A DNA stretch of 64,000 bases from Chitinophaga chungangae (GTDB lineage Bacteria > Bacteroidota > Bacteroidia > Chitinophagales > Chitinophagaceae), in contig NZ_JAGHKP010000001.1 of assembly GCF_017742215.1 (NCBI RefSeq), positions 558,001 to 622,000 of the forward strand, read 5' to 3'. The notes beneath the pieces were generated by a model. That model did no database searches, was not told the DNA's origin, and saw only the letters and a list, made by a program, of their open reading frames with translations. Made by a program: the position numbers and the translations under genes. Shown here in pieces: positions 1-8,990 of the stretch (the first letter of the stretch is position 1; every line of letters starts with the position of its first letter).

Positions 1-794
1 CGCAGAAAAGAAAAATGTTCGTGTCCGAATCTTTCCTGATCGGCTCGGCGAACGACAACCGCGCCGCCATTATCGAAAAAACGCCGGACGAGCTGGCGCT
101 GTACGATCCCCATGGCAACGAGATTTCCTGCGCCAATCATTTCCAGAGCAAAACGCTGGGAGCATCCGCCCCCAATAAAGAACAGCTGGAGGAAAGCGCT
201 TCGCCGTACCGCTACAAACGCCTGCAGGAGCTGCTGGAGCGGAACGGGAAAAACACCGTTCCCAAAACCATCGCCATCCTCCGCGACCGCAAGGGACTGC
301 ACGATTCGGACATCGGGATGGGCAATGAAAAAGCCCTGAACCAGCTGATCGCGCACCATTCCGTGGTATTTGAGCCGAAGCAGCTGAAAGTATGGGTGAG
401 CACCGCGCCCTGGCAGTTGGGCGAGTTCGTTGCATACGACCTCAGAAAAGTGTTCGCCATGAACGGCCTGCAAACCGATCATGAGATCTGCGACAGCGCG
501 CTGAACATACCGGCAGACAGCTTTCTGCAGACGGCGGATTACCGCAAATTCGTGGATTTCCGGGCGCTGAAGGCCGCTGTGATGGACAACCAGCTGATTG
601 ACGTGGAAAGGCTGGTGGCCGATAATCCTGCTTACTACCACGCGTATGTGCTGGCAGGTGATTATCTTTATCGTCAGAAAGATTACAAACAGGCCAAACA
701 ATATTACCAGCAAGCGCTCACCAAAGAGATCGCGACGAAAGCCGAGAAAGATCATGTGCTGCAGCGCATTGCGGATTGTGATAAAAATTTATGA
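1..794 (+). CDS. C45-type (acyl-CoA:6-APA acyltransferase-like) hydrolase, 5' partial
   Basis: The reading frame is open to the left window edge, so only the C-terminal part (at least 259 residues) is present and the true start lies upstream. The segment FLIGSANDNRAAIIEK followed by ANHFQS resembles the C45/choloylglycine-hydrolase-like Ntn-hydrolase fold, in which the N-terminal nucleophile cysteine would lie upstream of the window. The last ~50 residues (YVLAGDYLYRQKDYKQAKQY) look like a TPR unit, which suggests a partner-binding tail. The stop codon overlaps the acpS start in an ATGA, so the two genes are translationally coupled. Linkage to acpS and a PaaK-like ligase suggests acyl transfer in a lipid or polyketide-like pathway. 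The family call is moderate and the substrate is unknown. Confidence 0.7.
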   Translation, partial: QKRKMFVSESFLIGSANDNRAAIIEKTPDELALYDPHGNEISCANHFQSKTLGASAPNKEQLEESASPYRYKRLQELLERNGKNTVPKTIAILRDRKGLHDSDIGMGNEKALNQLIAHHSVVFEPKQLKVWVSTAPWQLGEFVAYDLRKVFAMNGLQTDHEICDSALNIPADSFLQTADYRKFVDFRALKAAVMDNQLIDVERLVADNPAYYHAYVLAGDYLYRQKDYKQAKQYYQQALTKEIATKAEKDHVLQRIADCDKNL

Positions 795-1156
795 TGCAAG
801 GCATCGGTACAGATATCGTTGAAGTAGACCGCATCGCCTCCAAGATCGAAAAGGGGCAAGGGTTTCGCGAGCTGGTGTTTACGCCGCTCGAGATCGCTTA
901 TTGCGAAAAACAGGTGAATAAATTCGAAAATTACGCCGCCCGTTTTGCCGCGAAAGAAGCTTTTCTGAAAGCCCTGGGCACGGGTTATGGCGGAAGCGGC
1001 ATTCATTTTAACGAGATAGAGGTGAGGAACGATGCAGCCGGGAAACCGGGATTGTTCCTCATCGGCAACGCGGCGCCGCGTATGGAAGGGTTGAACGCGC
1101 TGCTGTCCATGTCTCACGTAAAAGCCTTCGCCATGGCCACCGTTGTGATCTTCTAA
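791..1156 (+). CDS. acpS: holo-[acyl-carrier-protein] synthase
   Basis: AcpS moves 4'-phosphopantetheine from coenzyme A to a serine of an acyl carrier protein, activating it. The 121-residue length is normal for the family. The metal-binding aspartate (GIGTDIVEVDRI, D8) and glutamate (FAAKEAFLKALG, E56) are both visible. Two tandem ATG codons stand at the start; the first overlaps the preceding stop by 4 bases, so the second (794) is equally possible. Its place between a C45-type acyltransferase and a PaaK-like ligase, rather than next to pdxJ or fab genes, suggests it may be a second, pathway-dedicated AcpS. That point is an inference. Confidence 0.92.
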   Translation: MMQGIGTDIVEVDRIASKIEKGQGFRELVFTPLEIAYCEKQVNKFENYAARFAAKEAFLKALGTGYGGSGIHFNEIEVRNDAAGKPGLFLIGNAAPRMEGLNALLSMSHVKAFAMATVVIF

Positions 1157-1167
1157 CCGGAAAAGTT

Positions 1168-2457
1168 ATGTACATACCTGATATAGAATTGCAGTCACCC
1201 GCCGCCATCCGGCAGTTCCAGGCCAAAGCCCTGCAGCACCAGCTGGGTTACCTGCGGCAATTCTCGCCTTTTTACAAAGAATGGTTCGCCCGCCACAGCA
1301 TCGATACAGACGGCATCCGGGATGTGGAAGACCTCCGCAGGATACCGCCGGTCGGCAAGGAAGAGCTGCAGCAGCGCAACTGGGATTTTTTGTGCGTGGA
1401 CAAAGGCAGGATCGCGGAATACACTTCCACATCAGGTACCCTGGGCAAACCGGTGATCATTCCCCTTACGGAAAAAGACCTGGAGCGCCTTACTTACAAC
1501 GAATTTATTTCCTTCAGCTGCGCAGGCGGCACCGACGAAGATATTTACCAGCTCATGCTCACGCTCGACCGGCAGTTCATGGCCGGCATGGCGTATTATT
1601 CGGGCATCCGGAAAATAGGCGCGGGCGTGCTGCGCGTGGGGCCTGGCGTGCCTTCCATGCAATGGGAGAACATCGCGCGGATACAGCCCACCGTGATCGT
1701 GGCCGTTCCTTCCTTCATGCTCAAACTGATCGCATTCGCGGAGGAACACGGCATCGACATCAACGCGTCTTCCGTTAAAAAAGCCGTTTGCATCGGCGAA
1801 AACATCCGTCATACCGATTACAGCTACAACGTGCTCGGTAAAAAGATCACGGATAAATGGAACATTCAGCTGTTTTCCACCTATGCTTCCACCGAAATGC
1901 AAACCGCCTTTACGGAATGCAAAGCGGGCAGGGGAGGGCATCATCACCCCGAACTGCTTATCGTGGAGCTGCTCGGTGAAAACAACGAGCCCGTGCCGCC
2001 CGGTGCGCCCGGCGAGGTAACCATCACCACCCTCGGCGTGGAAGCCATGCCCCTGCTGCGTTACAAAACCGGCGACATCTGCCAGTACGATACAACGCCC
2101 TGCAGCTGCGGCCGGCAAACGCTGCGCCTTTCCCCCGTGATCGGCCGCAGGAAACAAATGATCAAATACAAAGGCACTACGCTGTACCCGCCCGCGCTCT
2201 ACGATCTGCTGAGCGATATGGAAGAAGTGAAAGAGTTTGTCGTGGAAGTGTTCTCCAACGAGATCGGTACAGACGAAATATTGCTGCACCTCAGTCCCGC
2301 GGAGGTGAACGAAGACGTGGACCGCCGCATCAAATCGTACCTGCAGGCCAAACTGAGAGTGATTCCGCAGGTGAAATACTGTTCCATGCAGGAGATCCTA
2401 AAAATGCAGTTCCCCGAAGGCAGCCGCAAACCCGTAAAATTCCTGGACAACCGTTAA
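1168..2457 (+). CDS. PaaK/CoF-synthetase-like AMP-forming acyl ligase
   Basis: This 429-residue adenylate-forming enzyme is of the phenylacetate-CoA ligase / coenzyme F390 synthetase type. The AMP-binding loop (YTSTSGTLGKPV, about residue 90) and the adenine-site motif (STYASTEMQTAFTEC, about residues 234-248) are clear. A Cys-x-Cys-rich stretch (CQYDTTPCSCGRQ, about residue 310) and a C-terminal AMP-binding lid domain follow. It would activate an aromatic or fatty acid as acyl-AMP for transfer to CoA or a carrier protein. It lies 11 bases after acpS in the same operon. Similar trios occur near flexirubin/aryl-polyene genes in Bacteroidota as I recall them, but no ketosynthase lies inside the window to confirm this. 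The substrate cannot be read from sequence. Confidence 0.8.
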   Translation: MYIPDIELQSPAAIRQFQAKALQHQLGYLRQFSPFYKEWFARHSIDTDGIRDVEDLRRIPPVGKEELQQRNWDFLCVDKGRIAEYTSTSGTLGKPVIIPLTEKDLERLTYNEFISFSCAGGTDEDIYQLMLTLDRQFMAGMAYYSGIRKIGAGVLRVGPGVPSMQWENIARIQPTVIVAVPSFMLKLIAFAEEHGIDINASSVKKAVCIGENIRHTDYSYNVLGKKITDKWNIQLFSTYASTEMQTAFTECKAGRGGHHHPELLIVELLGENNEPVPPGAPGEVTITTLGVEAMPLLRYKTGDICQYDTTPCSCGRQTLRLSPVIGRRKQMIKYKGTTLYPPALYDLLSDMEEVKEFVVEVFSNEIGTDEILLHLSPAEVNEDVDRRIKSYLQAKLRVIPQVKYCSMQEILKMQFPEGSRKPVKFLDNR

Positions 2458-2942
2458 AGATCGAAGCTGGCAGCAGCTTTCGGATTATCGATCTTGGTGC
2501 TTTTCCGCTGGTCGTTCACGATCAGGTGGATCATGTGCCCCTGTGTGTCGTGCTCCGCGTACAGCACGTCGTTTTGAATGTCGAGATGCTTGAAAGGTGC
2601 CATGGGAGCGTGTTCAAGGAAACACCACACCGCGTCTTCGGAGATCTGGTAACCGAGATATTGCAACGGAAGTTTTTTACCGTCCGCGCTCAGCGCTAAA
2701 TGCTGGCGCAGGTACCGCGCGATCATCGTGTCTACCGACGGGCGGTCTTTCGGTTTGATAATGTCGAGAGAGGTTTTGTTGTATTTTTTGAGGGCGTTCT
2801 CCAGGTCGTCAGTAAAGATGCGGCAGCTCACTTCCAGCGACTTGCGGGGCTGGTTATACCTGATTTCCGTGACGCTCATGTAAAAAGGATGCACTGCGCC
2901 GAACCATACGGGCAACAACCATTTGCATAATAATACTCCCAT
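2454..2942 (-). CDS. DUF6702 family protein
   Basis: A 162-residue protein with a short hydrophobic N-terminus (probable signal or anchor). The segment HPFYMSVTEIRYN and the following ISCRIFTDDLENALKKY are typical of the DUF6702 family, whose function is unknown. The gene is divergent from hupE, 69 bases away, and its stop codon interleaves with that of the PaaK-like ligase (tail-to-tail 4-base overlap). DUF6702, HupE/UreJ and an M1 peptidase side by side suggest a conserved envelope-associated module, but no reaction can be assigned. Confidence 0.8.
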   Translation of the reverse strand: MGVLLCKWLLPVWFGAVHPFYMSVTEIRYNQPRKSLEVSCRIFTDDLENALKKYNKTSLDIIKPKDRPSVDTMIARYLRQHLALSADGKKLPLQYLGYQISEDAVWCFLEHAPMAPFKHLDIQNDVLYAEHDTQGHMIHLIVNDQRKSTKIDNPKAAASFDL

Positions 2943-3011
2943 TTGCCACCAAAAATTTTATTTTTAAACTTGTCTTGCTTATAATTACGAAGTTACACAA
3001 AAATCTACGCC

Positions 3012-3599
3012 ATGGAGGAATTCAGCTTGTATTTCGCTGAAGGCTGGAAACATATCGCCGATCTGAACGGTTATGATCACATTCTTTTTGTAATGGCGCT
3101 TTGCGCCGTTTACCTGGTGAAAGACTGGAAAAAGGTGCTGGTATTGGTCACCGCTTTTACGGCAGGGCATTCCATTACCCTGGCGCTCAGCGTGTTGAAC
3201 GTGATCAGGGTGCCCACGGCGCTGATCGAGTTCCTGATACCGGTTACCATCGTGATCACCGCGCTGGTGAACATTATCCGGAGAGACAGGTCTGACGCGG
3301 GGTTGCGGATCAATTATTTCCTGGCGCTTTTTTTCGGGCTGATACACGGGATGGGTTTTTCCAATTACCTGAAAAGCATGCTGGGCACGCAGACCAACGT
3401 GGTGAAACCTTTGCTGGCCTTTAACCTCGGCCTGGAATTCGGGCAGGTGCTGATCGTGCTGGCCATTTTGCTGATGGCGCAGGTCGTGGTGAACCTCACC
3501 CGCATGGCCCGCCGCGACTGGATCATGTTTTTATCCGCCGCGATCTTCGGCTGCGCGTTTATCATGAGCATTGAAAGATTGAAAGAATTACTGCATTAG
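3012..3599 (+). CDS. HupE/UreJ family membrane protein
   Basis: A 195-residue hydrophobic protein with about six predicted membrane segments. The signatures GYDHILFVMALC and TAFTAGHSITLALS, with a later GLIHGMGFS, match the HupE/UreJ family, some members of which are nickel or cobalt permeases. The conserved histidines (DH, GHS, HGMG) could coordinate a metal. The ATG at 3012 leaves no signal peptide; the first membrane segment starts near residue 20. It is followed after 11 bases by an M1 metallopeptidase, so the two are probably co-transcribed. Metal transport is a family-level guess only. Confidence 0.82.
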   Translation: MEEFSLYFAEGWKHIADLNGYDHILFVMALCAVYLVKDWKKVLVLVTAFTAGHSITLALSVLNVIRVPTALIEFLIPVTIVITALVNIIRRDRSDAGLRINYFLALFFGLIHGMGFSNYLKSMLGTQTNVVKPLLAFNLGLEFGQVLIVLAILLMAQVVVNLTRMARRDWIMFLSAAIFGCAFIMSIERLKELLH

Positions 3600-3610
3600 A
3601 ATATCAAACT

Positions 3611-5926
3611 ATGAAGAAGTCGACCATAATTTGCCTGCTGGTACTGGCCGCACCGGCTTTGAAGGCACAGAACCCCGGGTCTAACCACGGTAACCGCTTC
3701 GAACAGCTGAGTTACCTGCTGGCGGACCCGAACATGTACCGCTCCGCTTCGGGCGTGCCGGGGCCGAAATACTGGCAGCAGAAAGCCGATTACGACATCA
3801 CCGCGGAACTGGACGACGAAAAACGCCGCCTGACGGGCGCGGAGAGCATCACGTATTACAACAACTCGCCCGACCCGCTTACCTACATCTGGCTGCAGCT
3901 GGACGAAAACGAGCACGACCCGAAAAGCGACAACAACAGCTTCGACGAAAGTTCCATGCGCGACCGCATGACCAGCCGCTCGATCAACCGCATCCTGGGC
4001 ATGGAGCAGGGGCATGGCGTGAATATCGTGAAATGCACCGATGCAGCGGGCAATGCGCTGACATACACCATCAACCAGACGATGATGCGCGTTGAGCTGC
4101 CGAAAACACTGATGCCGGGTGAAAAATTCCGCTTCAACGTCAACTGGTGGTACAACATCCCCAACCGCATGACGCTCGGCGGCCGCGGCGGGTATGAAAA
4201 TTTCCCGGAAGACAACAACAACCTCTACACCATGGCCCAATGGTACCCGAGGCTGGCCGTGTATTCGGACTTCCAGGGCTGGCAGAACAAACAGTTCACC
4301 GGCAGGGGGGAATTCGCCCTTACCTTCGGTGATTTCAAAGTAAAAATGACCGTTCCGGCAGACCATGTGGTGGGCGCCACCGGTGAATGCCGCAACTATA
4401 AAGAAATGCTTACGCCCGCGCAATATCAGCGCTGGCAGCAGGCGCAGAGCGCGAAAGAACCCGTGGAGATCGTAACGCTCGGCGAAGCGAACGACGCCAT
4501 CAAAGAGAAGGCCAGCGCTAAAAAGACCTGGATCTACGAAGCGCGGAACGTGCGCGACTTTGCATGGGTAAGTTCCCGCCGTCTCGTGTGGGACGCGATG
4601 GGCGTGAACGTGGAAGGCAAACACGCGATGGCGATGAGTTATTACGGCCCTGAGGCTTACCCGCTGTACCGCCGTTATTCCACCAAAGTAGTGGCGCATA
4701 CGTTGAAGACCTATTCCAAACATACCATCGCATACCCTTATCCCGTCGCTATTTCCGTGGAAGCGGCCAATGGCATGGAATACCCGATGATCTGCTTCAA
4801 CTACGGCCGCGCCGAAAAAGACGGCACCTATTCCGAAGCCACCAAAAACGGCATGATCGGCGTGATCATCCACGAAGTGGGGCATAATTTCTTCCCAATG
4901 ATCGTGAATTCGGACGAGCGCCAGTGGACCTGGATGGACGAAGGGCTGAACACTTTCTGCCAGTTCCTCACCGAACAGGAATGGGACAATAATTTTCCTT
5001 CCCGCAGGGGGCCCGCGCAGAAGATCACCGAATACATGGCCTTACCGAAAGACCAGCTGGAACCGGTAATGAGCAATTCGGAAAACATCGTGCAGTTTGG
5101 TCCCAACGCGTATGCCAAACCCGCCACCGCGCTGAATATCCTGCGTGAAACGATCATGGGCCGCGAGCTGTTCGATTATGCGTTCAAAGAATATTCCCGC
5201 CGCTGGGCTTTCAAACATCCCACGCCGAGCGATTTTTTCAGAACGATGGAAGATGCGTCCGCCGTGGATCTTGACTGGTTCTGGCGGGGATGGTTCTTCG
5301 GCATCGAGCCGGTAGACATCTCCCTCGATTCCGTGAAATGGTATCGCATGGACACAAAAAATCCCGCGGTGGAAAATAAGCTCAAACAGCAGGCGGCCAA
5401 CGCGGAAGACGTTCACATCGCGCAAACGCGCAACAAAGCGGCCGGCGTAAAATTCGCGGTGGAACAGGATACCAGCCTGCAGGATTTCTACAGCAAATGG
5501 GACCGTTACGCCGTAACGCCCGACCAGACGGAGGCTTACAGCAAAATGCAGGCGAGCCTTACACCCGAGGAAAAACGTTTGTACGAAAGCAAAAAGAATT
5601 TCTACGAGCTTTCTTTCCGCAACGTGGGCGGCAATGTAATGCCCCTCATCATCGAATGGACGTTTGCGGACGGTACGAAAGAAACAGACCGCATTTCCGC
5701 GTACATCTGGCGGCACAACGAACAGGAAGTAACGAAAGTGTTCGCGAAAGATAAAGAAGTAACCGCCATCCGCCTCGACCCGTACAAGGAAACGGCGGAC
5801 ATCAACGAACAGAACAATGCATGGCCGCGTCAGTCCGTACCGTCGAGGTTCGAGCTGTTCAGGATGGAAGGCGGCCCGAGAGGCACCAACAACAGCGGCA
5901 ACCCGATGCAGCGCGCAAGACAATAA
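3611..5926 (+). CDS. M1 family zinc metallopeptidase (aminopeptidase)
   Basis: A 771-residue secreted peptidase. An N-terminal signal peptide (MKKSTIICLLVLAAPALKAQ) is followed by a beta-rich N-domain. The M1 catalytic domain holds the zinc motif HEVGH (H421-E422-x-x-H425) and the third ligand E444 in WMDEGLN, at exactly the spacing expected for HExxH-x18-E. The substrate N-terminus motif GxMEN is present as NGMEYP, a noticeable deviation from GAMEN. The C-terminal third is less conserved and ends with a polar tail. It removes N-terminal residues from peptides in the periplasm or outside the cell. It sits just after hupE and is closed by a strong terminator. Confidence 0.93.
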   Translation: MKKSTIICLLVLAAPALKAQNPGSNHGNRFEQLSYLLADPNMYRSASGVPGPKYWQQKADYDITAELDDEKRRLTGAESITYYNNSPDPLTYIWLQLDENEHDPKSDNNSFDESSMRDRMTSRSINRILGMEQGHGVNIVKCTDAAGNALTYTINQTMMRVELPKTLMPGEKFRFNVNWWYNIPNRMTLGGRGGYENFPEDNNNLYTMAQWYPRLAVYSDFQGWQNKQFTGRGEFALTFGDFKVKMTVPADHVVGATGECRNYKEMLTPAQYQRWQQAQSAKEPVEIVTLGEANDAIKEKASAKKTWIYEARNVRDFAWVSSRRLVWDAMGVNVEGKHAMAMSYYGPEAYPLYRRYSTKVVAHTLKTYSKHTIAYPYPVAISVEAANGMEYPMICFNYGRAEKDGTYSEATKNGMIGVIIHEVGHNFFPMIVNSDERQWTWMDEGLNTFCQFLTEQEWDNNFPSRRGPAQKITEYMALPKDQLEPVMSNSENIVQFGPNAYAKPATALNILRETIMGRELFDYAFKEYSRRWAFKHPTPSDFFRTMEDASAVDLDWFWRGWFFGIEPVDISLDSVKWYRMDTKNPAVENKLKQQAANAEDVHIAQTRNKAAGVKFAVEQDTSLQDFYSKWDRYAVTPDQTEAYSKMQASLTPEEKRLYESKKNFYELSFRNVGGNVMPLIIEWTFADGTKETDRISAYIWRHNEQEVTKVFAKDKEVTAIRLDPYKETADINEQNNAWPRQSVPSRFELFRMEGGPRGTNNSGNPMQRARQ

Positions 5927-5944
5927 ACGCTGCCGTAAAATAGT

Positions 5945-5974
5945 AAGGCCGGCCCGATGTGGCCGGCCTTTTTT
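5945..5974 (+). terminator. intrinsic terminator after the M1 peptidase gene
   Basis: Perfect 10-bp inverted repeat (AAGGCCGGCC at 5945-5954, GGCCGGCCTT at 5961-5970) with a 6-base loop, followed by a T run to 5974. Confidence 0.93.
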
Positions 5975-5995
5975 ATGGCGGGGCAGCGGGCGCTG

Positions 5996-6181
5996 CTATG
6001 TTTTTTTGTTGCTGGCATCTTTCTTTTTGTCTGCCCGTCCCGCTTCTTTCAGCGCTCTTGCGATGATCCATTCCATTTGCCCGTTCACGCTGCGGAACTC
6101 GTCTGCGGCCCAGCGTTCCAGCGCTTCGTAGGTGGCATTGTCTATACGCAGCACAAAAGATTTTTTTTCCTTTCCGGCCAT
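5996..6181 (-). CDS. Arc-like ribbon-helix-helix DNA-binding protein
   Basis: A 61-residue basic protein. KKSFVLRIDNATYEALERWA followed by SVNGQMEWIIARAL fits the Arc/MetJ-type ribbon-helix-helix fold: one beta strand, helix A, then helix B with the family's 'N-x-x-[IM]-E' pattern. The C-terminal tail is lysine-rich. It starts 3 bases after the stop of the SPFH gene on the same strand, so the two form an operon. The same pairing in other genomes suggests a functional link to the SPFH protein, for example an autorepressor, but no operator can be shown here. Confidence 0.78.
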   Translation of the reverse strand: MAGKEKKSFVLRIDNATYEALERWAADEFRSVNGQMEWIIARALKEAGRADKKKDASNKKT

Positions 6182-6184
6182 GGA

Positions 6185-7057
6185 TTAATGATATAAAGAT
6201 CCGGCGTTTAAGATCGGGGTGGCTGCTTTTTCGCCGCAGAGCACCACCATCAGGTTGCTGACCATGGCTGCTTTTTTCTCTTCGTCCAGCTCCACGATCT
6301 GTTTTTTCGACAATTGTTCCAGCGCCATTTCCACCATGCCCACGGCGCCTTCCACGATCTTGGAGCGCGCGGCCACGATAGCGGTGGCCTGCTGGCGCTG
6401 CAGCATGGCGCCCGCGATCTCGGGGGCGTAGGCGAGGTGGCTGATGCGCGCTTCCCGCACAAGAATGCCGGCGGCAAACAATCTTTCGTTCAGCTCCTGT
6501 TCCAGCAGCTCGTTCACTTTTTCGCCGCCGTCGCGCAGCGTGATCTCCGCGTTTTCATCTTCCATGCGGTCGTAAGGGCAGCTGGTGGCCAGGTGGCGCA
6601 CGGCCGCTTCGCTTTGCACCTGCACGTATTGATTGTAACCTTCCACTTCAAACGCGGCCTTGTACGTGTCTTTCACCTGCCAAACGATCACCGCGGCGAT
6701 CTCGATCGGATTGCCGAGCTTGTCGTTCACCTTCAGGGTCTGCCCGTTGAGGTTGTTGGAGCGGAGGGAAATGCGCAGTGAACCGTAAAGCGGGTTCACC
6801 CAAAGCAGGCCGTTCTGTTTTACGCTGCCCACGTATTTGCCGAAGAAAGTGAGCACCCGGGAATGGTTGGGATTTACGATCATGATGCCTTTAGATAAAA
6901 AAATAAAGGCGATGAAAAGCAGGATGGCGAGCAGTATCCAGAGGCCGGAGGATTCGGACCTGCTGATCTGGAAGAGGGCGTAAACGCCGGCGAGAAAACT
7001 GAGAATGGTAAGCACGAATGCGAGGTAGCCGCTCATGGGCCTGACGATCTTTTCCAT
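6185..7057 (-). CDS. SPFH (band 7/stomatin-like) membrane protein
   Basis: A 290-residue protein with two N-terminal membrane segments (about residues 10-28 and 40-58), followed by an SPFH domain starting near [19 protein letters not shown] long helical region ([34 protein letters not shown]) follows, typical of stomatin/prohibitin oligomerisation helices. Such proteins form ring- or cage-like membrane microdomain scaffolds. The domain lies on one side of the membrane after the hairpin. It is co-transcribed with the downstream ribbon-helix-helix gene. The upstream 240 bases are AT-rich and shared with the divergent ECF sigma gene. Confidence 0.9.
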   Translation of the reverse strand: MEKIVRPMSGYLAFVLTILSFLAGVYALFQISRSESSGLWILLAILLFIAFIFLSKGIMIVNPNHSRVLTFFGKYVGSVKQNGLLWVNPLYGSLRISLRSNNLNGQTLKVNDKLGNPIEIAAVIVWQVKDTYKAAFEVEGYNQYVQVQSEAAVRHLATSCPYDRMEDENAEITLRDGGEKVNELLEQELNERLFAAGILVREARISHLAYAPEIAGAMLQRQQATAIVAARSKIVEGAVGMVEMALEQLSKKQIVELDEEKKAAMVSNLMVVLCGEKAATPILNAGSLYH

Positions 7058-7210
7058 ATGGGGATAATTTAGTTTAATATCAAAATGATATCAAAAATAA
7101 TGAACTCTTCCGACATAAAAAAATGGATAGTGTACAACAGACACCATGAAGGATTAAAATTTTGCTTCGCAAAAAAAGTTCTAATTTTAAAGAGAATTAT
7201 TATTTTCAGC

Positions 7211-7224
7211 CCCGGTTAACCGGG
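7211..7224. promoter_or_regulatory. 14-bp palindrome upstream of the ECF sigma gene
   Basis: CCCGGTTAACCGGG is a perfect palindrome 74 bases before the sigma-factor start codon, in the divergent intergenic region with the SPFH gene. It is a possible operator; no regulator is identified and there is no T run to make it a terminator. Confidence 0.35.
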
Positions 7225-7298
7225 ATGTGACACGTTAGAAAGAACAAAAGAATTGTAGTACAACCACATCGACAGCGTTTTATCAACCAGCATTTATT

Positions 7299-7880
7299 AT
7301 GTACCCTGGCTATTCAGACGAGCAATTGTTATCGTTATTGCGTGATGGCGACAGTATGGCTTTTAATACCATCTACGACCGGTACAGCAGGCCATTGTAC
7401 CTTTACATCCTCAGCAAAACGGACCGCGGCGAAACCAGCAAAGACGTGCTGCAGGACCTTTTCTGCACCCTTTGGGAAAAACGCGGCGCGCTGGACATTC
7501 ACCAGTCGCTCCGTTCGTACCTGTACCAGTCGGTACGGCATAAGATCATCGACCTGTACCGGAAAGACAATACCTACCGCAAATATCTCCAGCAGCTGAT
7601 CGAACATTTTGACGCGCAGCCGCATAGTATTTCCGAAACTTACGATTACAAGGCCAAAGCCACGGAAGTGTTCGAGGCCATCAACCGGTTGCCTGAAAAA
7701 ATGAAAGAGATATTTATGCTCAGCCGCTTCGAAAACCTTAGCATTGAACAGATTGCGTCCCGGCTGGGCCTTTCCCAGCAAACGGTGAAAAACCAGATAT
7801 CCAAAGCGTTGAAGATCCTCCGCAGTCATTACACCCAGACGGACCTGCTGGCCCTGGCGGTGATATTTTCCATTCTCTGA
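7299..7880 (+). CDS. ECF-type RNA polymerase sigma-70 factor
   Basis: A 193-residue sigma factor with region 2 (MAFNTIYDRYSRPLYLYI and DVLQDLFCTLWEKRG) and region 4 (LPEKMKEIFMLSRFENLSIEQIA, with the helix-turn-helix LGLSQQTVKNQISKALKILR). This is the architecture of Bacteroidota sigma factors paired with FecR and SusC. It is the first gene of a sigma/FecR/SusC/SusD module in which substrate binding at the outer membrane should release the sigma factor. The short hydrophobic C-terminal tail (TDLLALAVIFSIL) is common in this subgroup. An 80-base gap separates it from the fecR-like gene. Confidence 0.93.
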   Translation: MYPGYSDEQLLSLLRDGDSMAFNTIYDRYSRPLYLYILSKTDRGETSKDVLQDLFCTLWEKRGALDIHQSLRSYLYQSVRHKIIDLYRKDNTYRKYLQQLIEHFDAQPHSISETYDYKAKATEVFEAINRLPEKMKEIFMLSRFENLSIEQIASRLGLSQQTVKNQISKALKILRSHYTQTDLLALAVIFSIL

Positions 7881-7960
7881 AAAAAATCTTTGTTTCCTGA
7901 TGGTACTTTTTAGGGGTTGATACGACTTCCCTGTATCACCAACTTCTAAAAACTACCGCT

Positions 7961-8986
7961 GTGGATATTGAACAGATCAGGAAAGTCCTGGAGCGTTACA
8001 CGCAGGGCAAGTGCAGCCCCGAAGAGATCAGCATTATCGAAAAATGGTTCGACAGCATCAACCGGCACCGCTCCGCCATGATAGAAGACGATTTTCTCGC
8101 GGAGCAGCTGGAAGAAGTGCGCATGCGTATCCGGGAGCAGGTGGAGCTGCCGCAGGCGGAAGCGCCGGTTCGCAGGCGCCGCCTCAGGGCCTGGCTGTAT
8201 TCCGGCGTGGCGGCCATGATCGCGGGGGCTGTAGCCATTACCTTATTGTACAAACCAATGCCTGCCGGTCATCCAGCCAACCCGTCCCATCCGGCGGTAC
8301 AATCTGCAGTGGCGAAAACGAACAGGGTGATCCGGAACGGATACGTAGAGATCACGACTACCAAAGGTTCCACTGAAAAGATTGTACTTGCTGATGGTTC
8401 CACCATTATGGTGAATGCTTCTTCCAAACTCCGCTACCCGGAAAACTTCGGCGATTCCCGCAACATTTACCTCGAAGAAGGCGAGGCTTTTTTTAAAGTG
8501 GCCAGCGACCCCAAACGCCCGTTCGTGGTGCATAGCGGCAACATCGCCACTACCGCGCTGGGCACGTCCTTCAACATCCGGAGCTACAGCCGCGAGCAAC
8601 GCATTACTGTGGCATTGCTGACCGGTAAAGTGAAAGTGGACCATGCAGAAACGAAGCAGCCGGTGATTTTGCTTCCCAGCGAACAGGTGAGCATAGACCG
8701 GCATTCGATGGCGATGGCGAAATCGATGTTTAGCAAAGAAGATGATATTATCGGCTGGAAAAACGGCTATATCGTATTCAGGGATGCCAGCTACAACGAA
8801 GTGGCGACGGAGATCGAGAACCGCTATAACGTAACGGTGATCAACGAATCGGGGGATGCGGAGTGGACGTACACGGGATTTTTCAAAGACGAAAACCTGC
8901 AGGAGATCATGGAAACCATTTGCCTGACCAAAAACATCAGCTACACGCTCAAGAACGACACAATATTCCTTACCCGCAAAAACTAG
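7961..8986 (+). CDS. FecR-like anti-sigma factor
   Basis: A 341-residue inner-membrane regulator beginning with GTG. Residues 1-70 form the cytoplasmic sigma-binding part, a membrane segment follows at about 78-97 (YSGVAAMIAGAVAITLLY), then the periplasmic FecR domain (EITTTKGSTEKIVLADGSTI; YLEEGEAFFKVA; FVVHSGNIATTALGTSFNI) and a C-terminal STN-interacting domain (SYNEVATEIENRYNV). It holds the upstream ECF sigma inactive until the SusC STN domain signals. No in-frame ATG lies nearby that would keep the sigma-binding part, so GTG is preferred. The SusC gene starts 4 bases after its stop. Confidence 0.94.
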   Translation: MDIEQIRKVLERYTQGKCSPEEISIIEKWFDSINRHRSAMIEDDFLAEQLEEVRMRIREQVELPQAEAPVRRRRLRAWLYSGVAAMIAGAVAITLLYKPMPAGHPANPSHPAVQSAVAKTNRVIRNGYVEITTTKGSTEKIVLADGSTIMVNASSKLRYPENFGDSRNIYLEEGEAFFKVASDPKRPFVVHSGNIATTALGTSFNIRSYSREQRITVALLTGKVKVDHAETKQPVILLPSEQVSIDRHSMAMAKSMFSKEDDIIGWKNGYIVFRDASYNEVATEIENRYNVTVINESGDAEWTYTGFFKDENLQEIMETICLTKNISYTLKNDTIFLTRKN

Positions 8987-8990
8987 ATGT

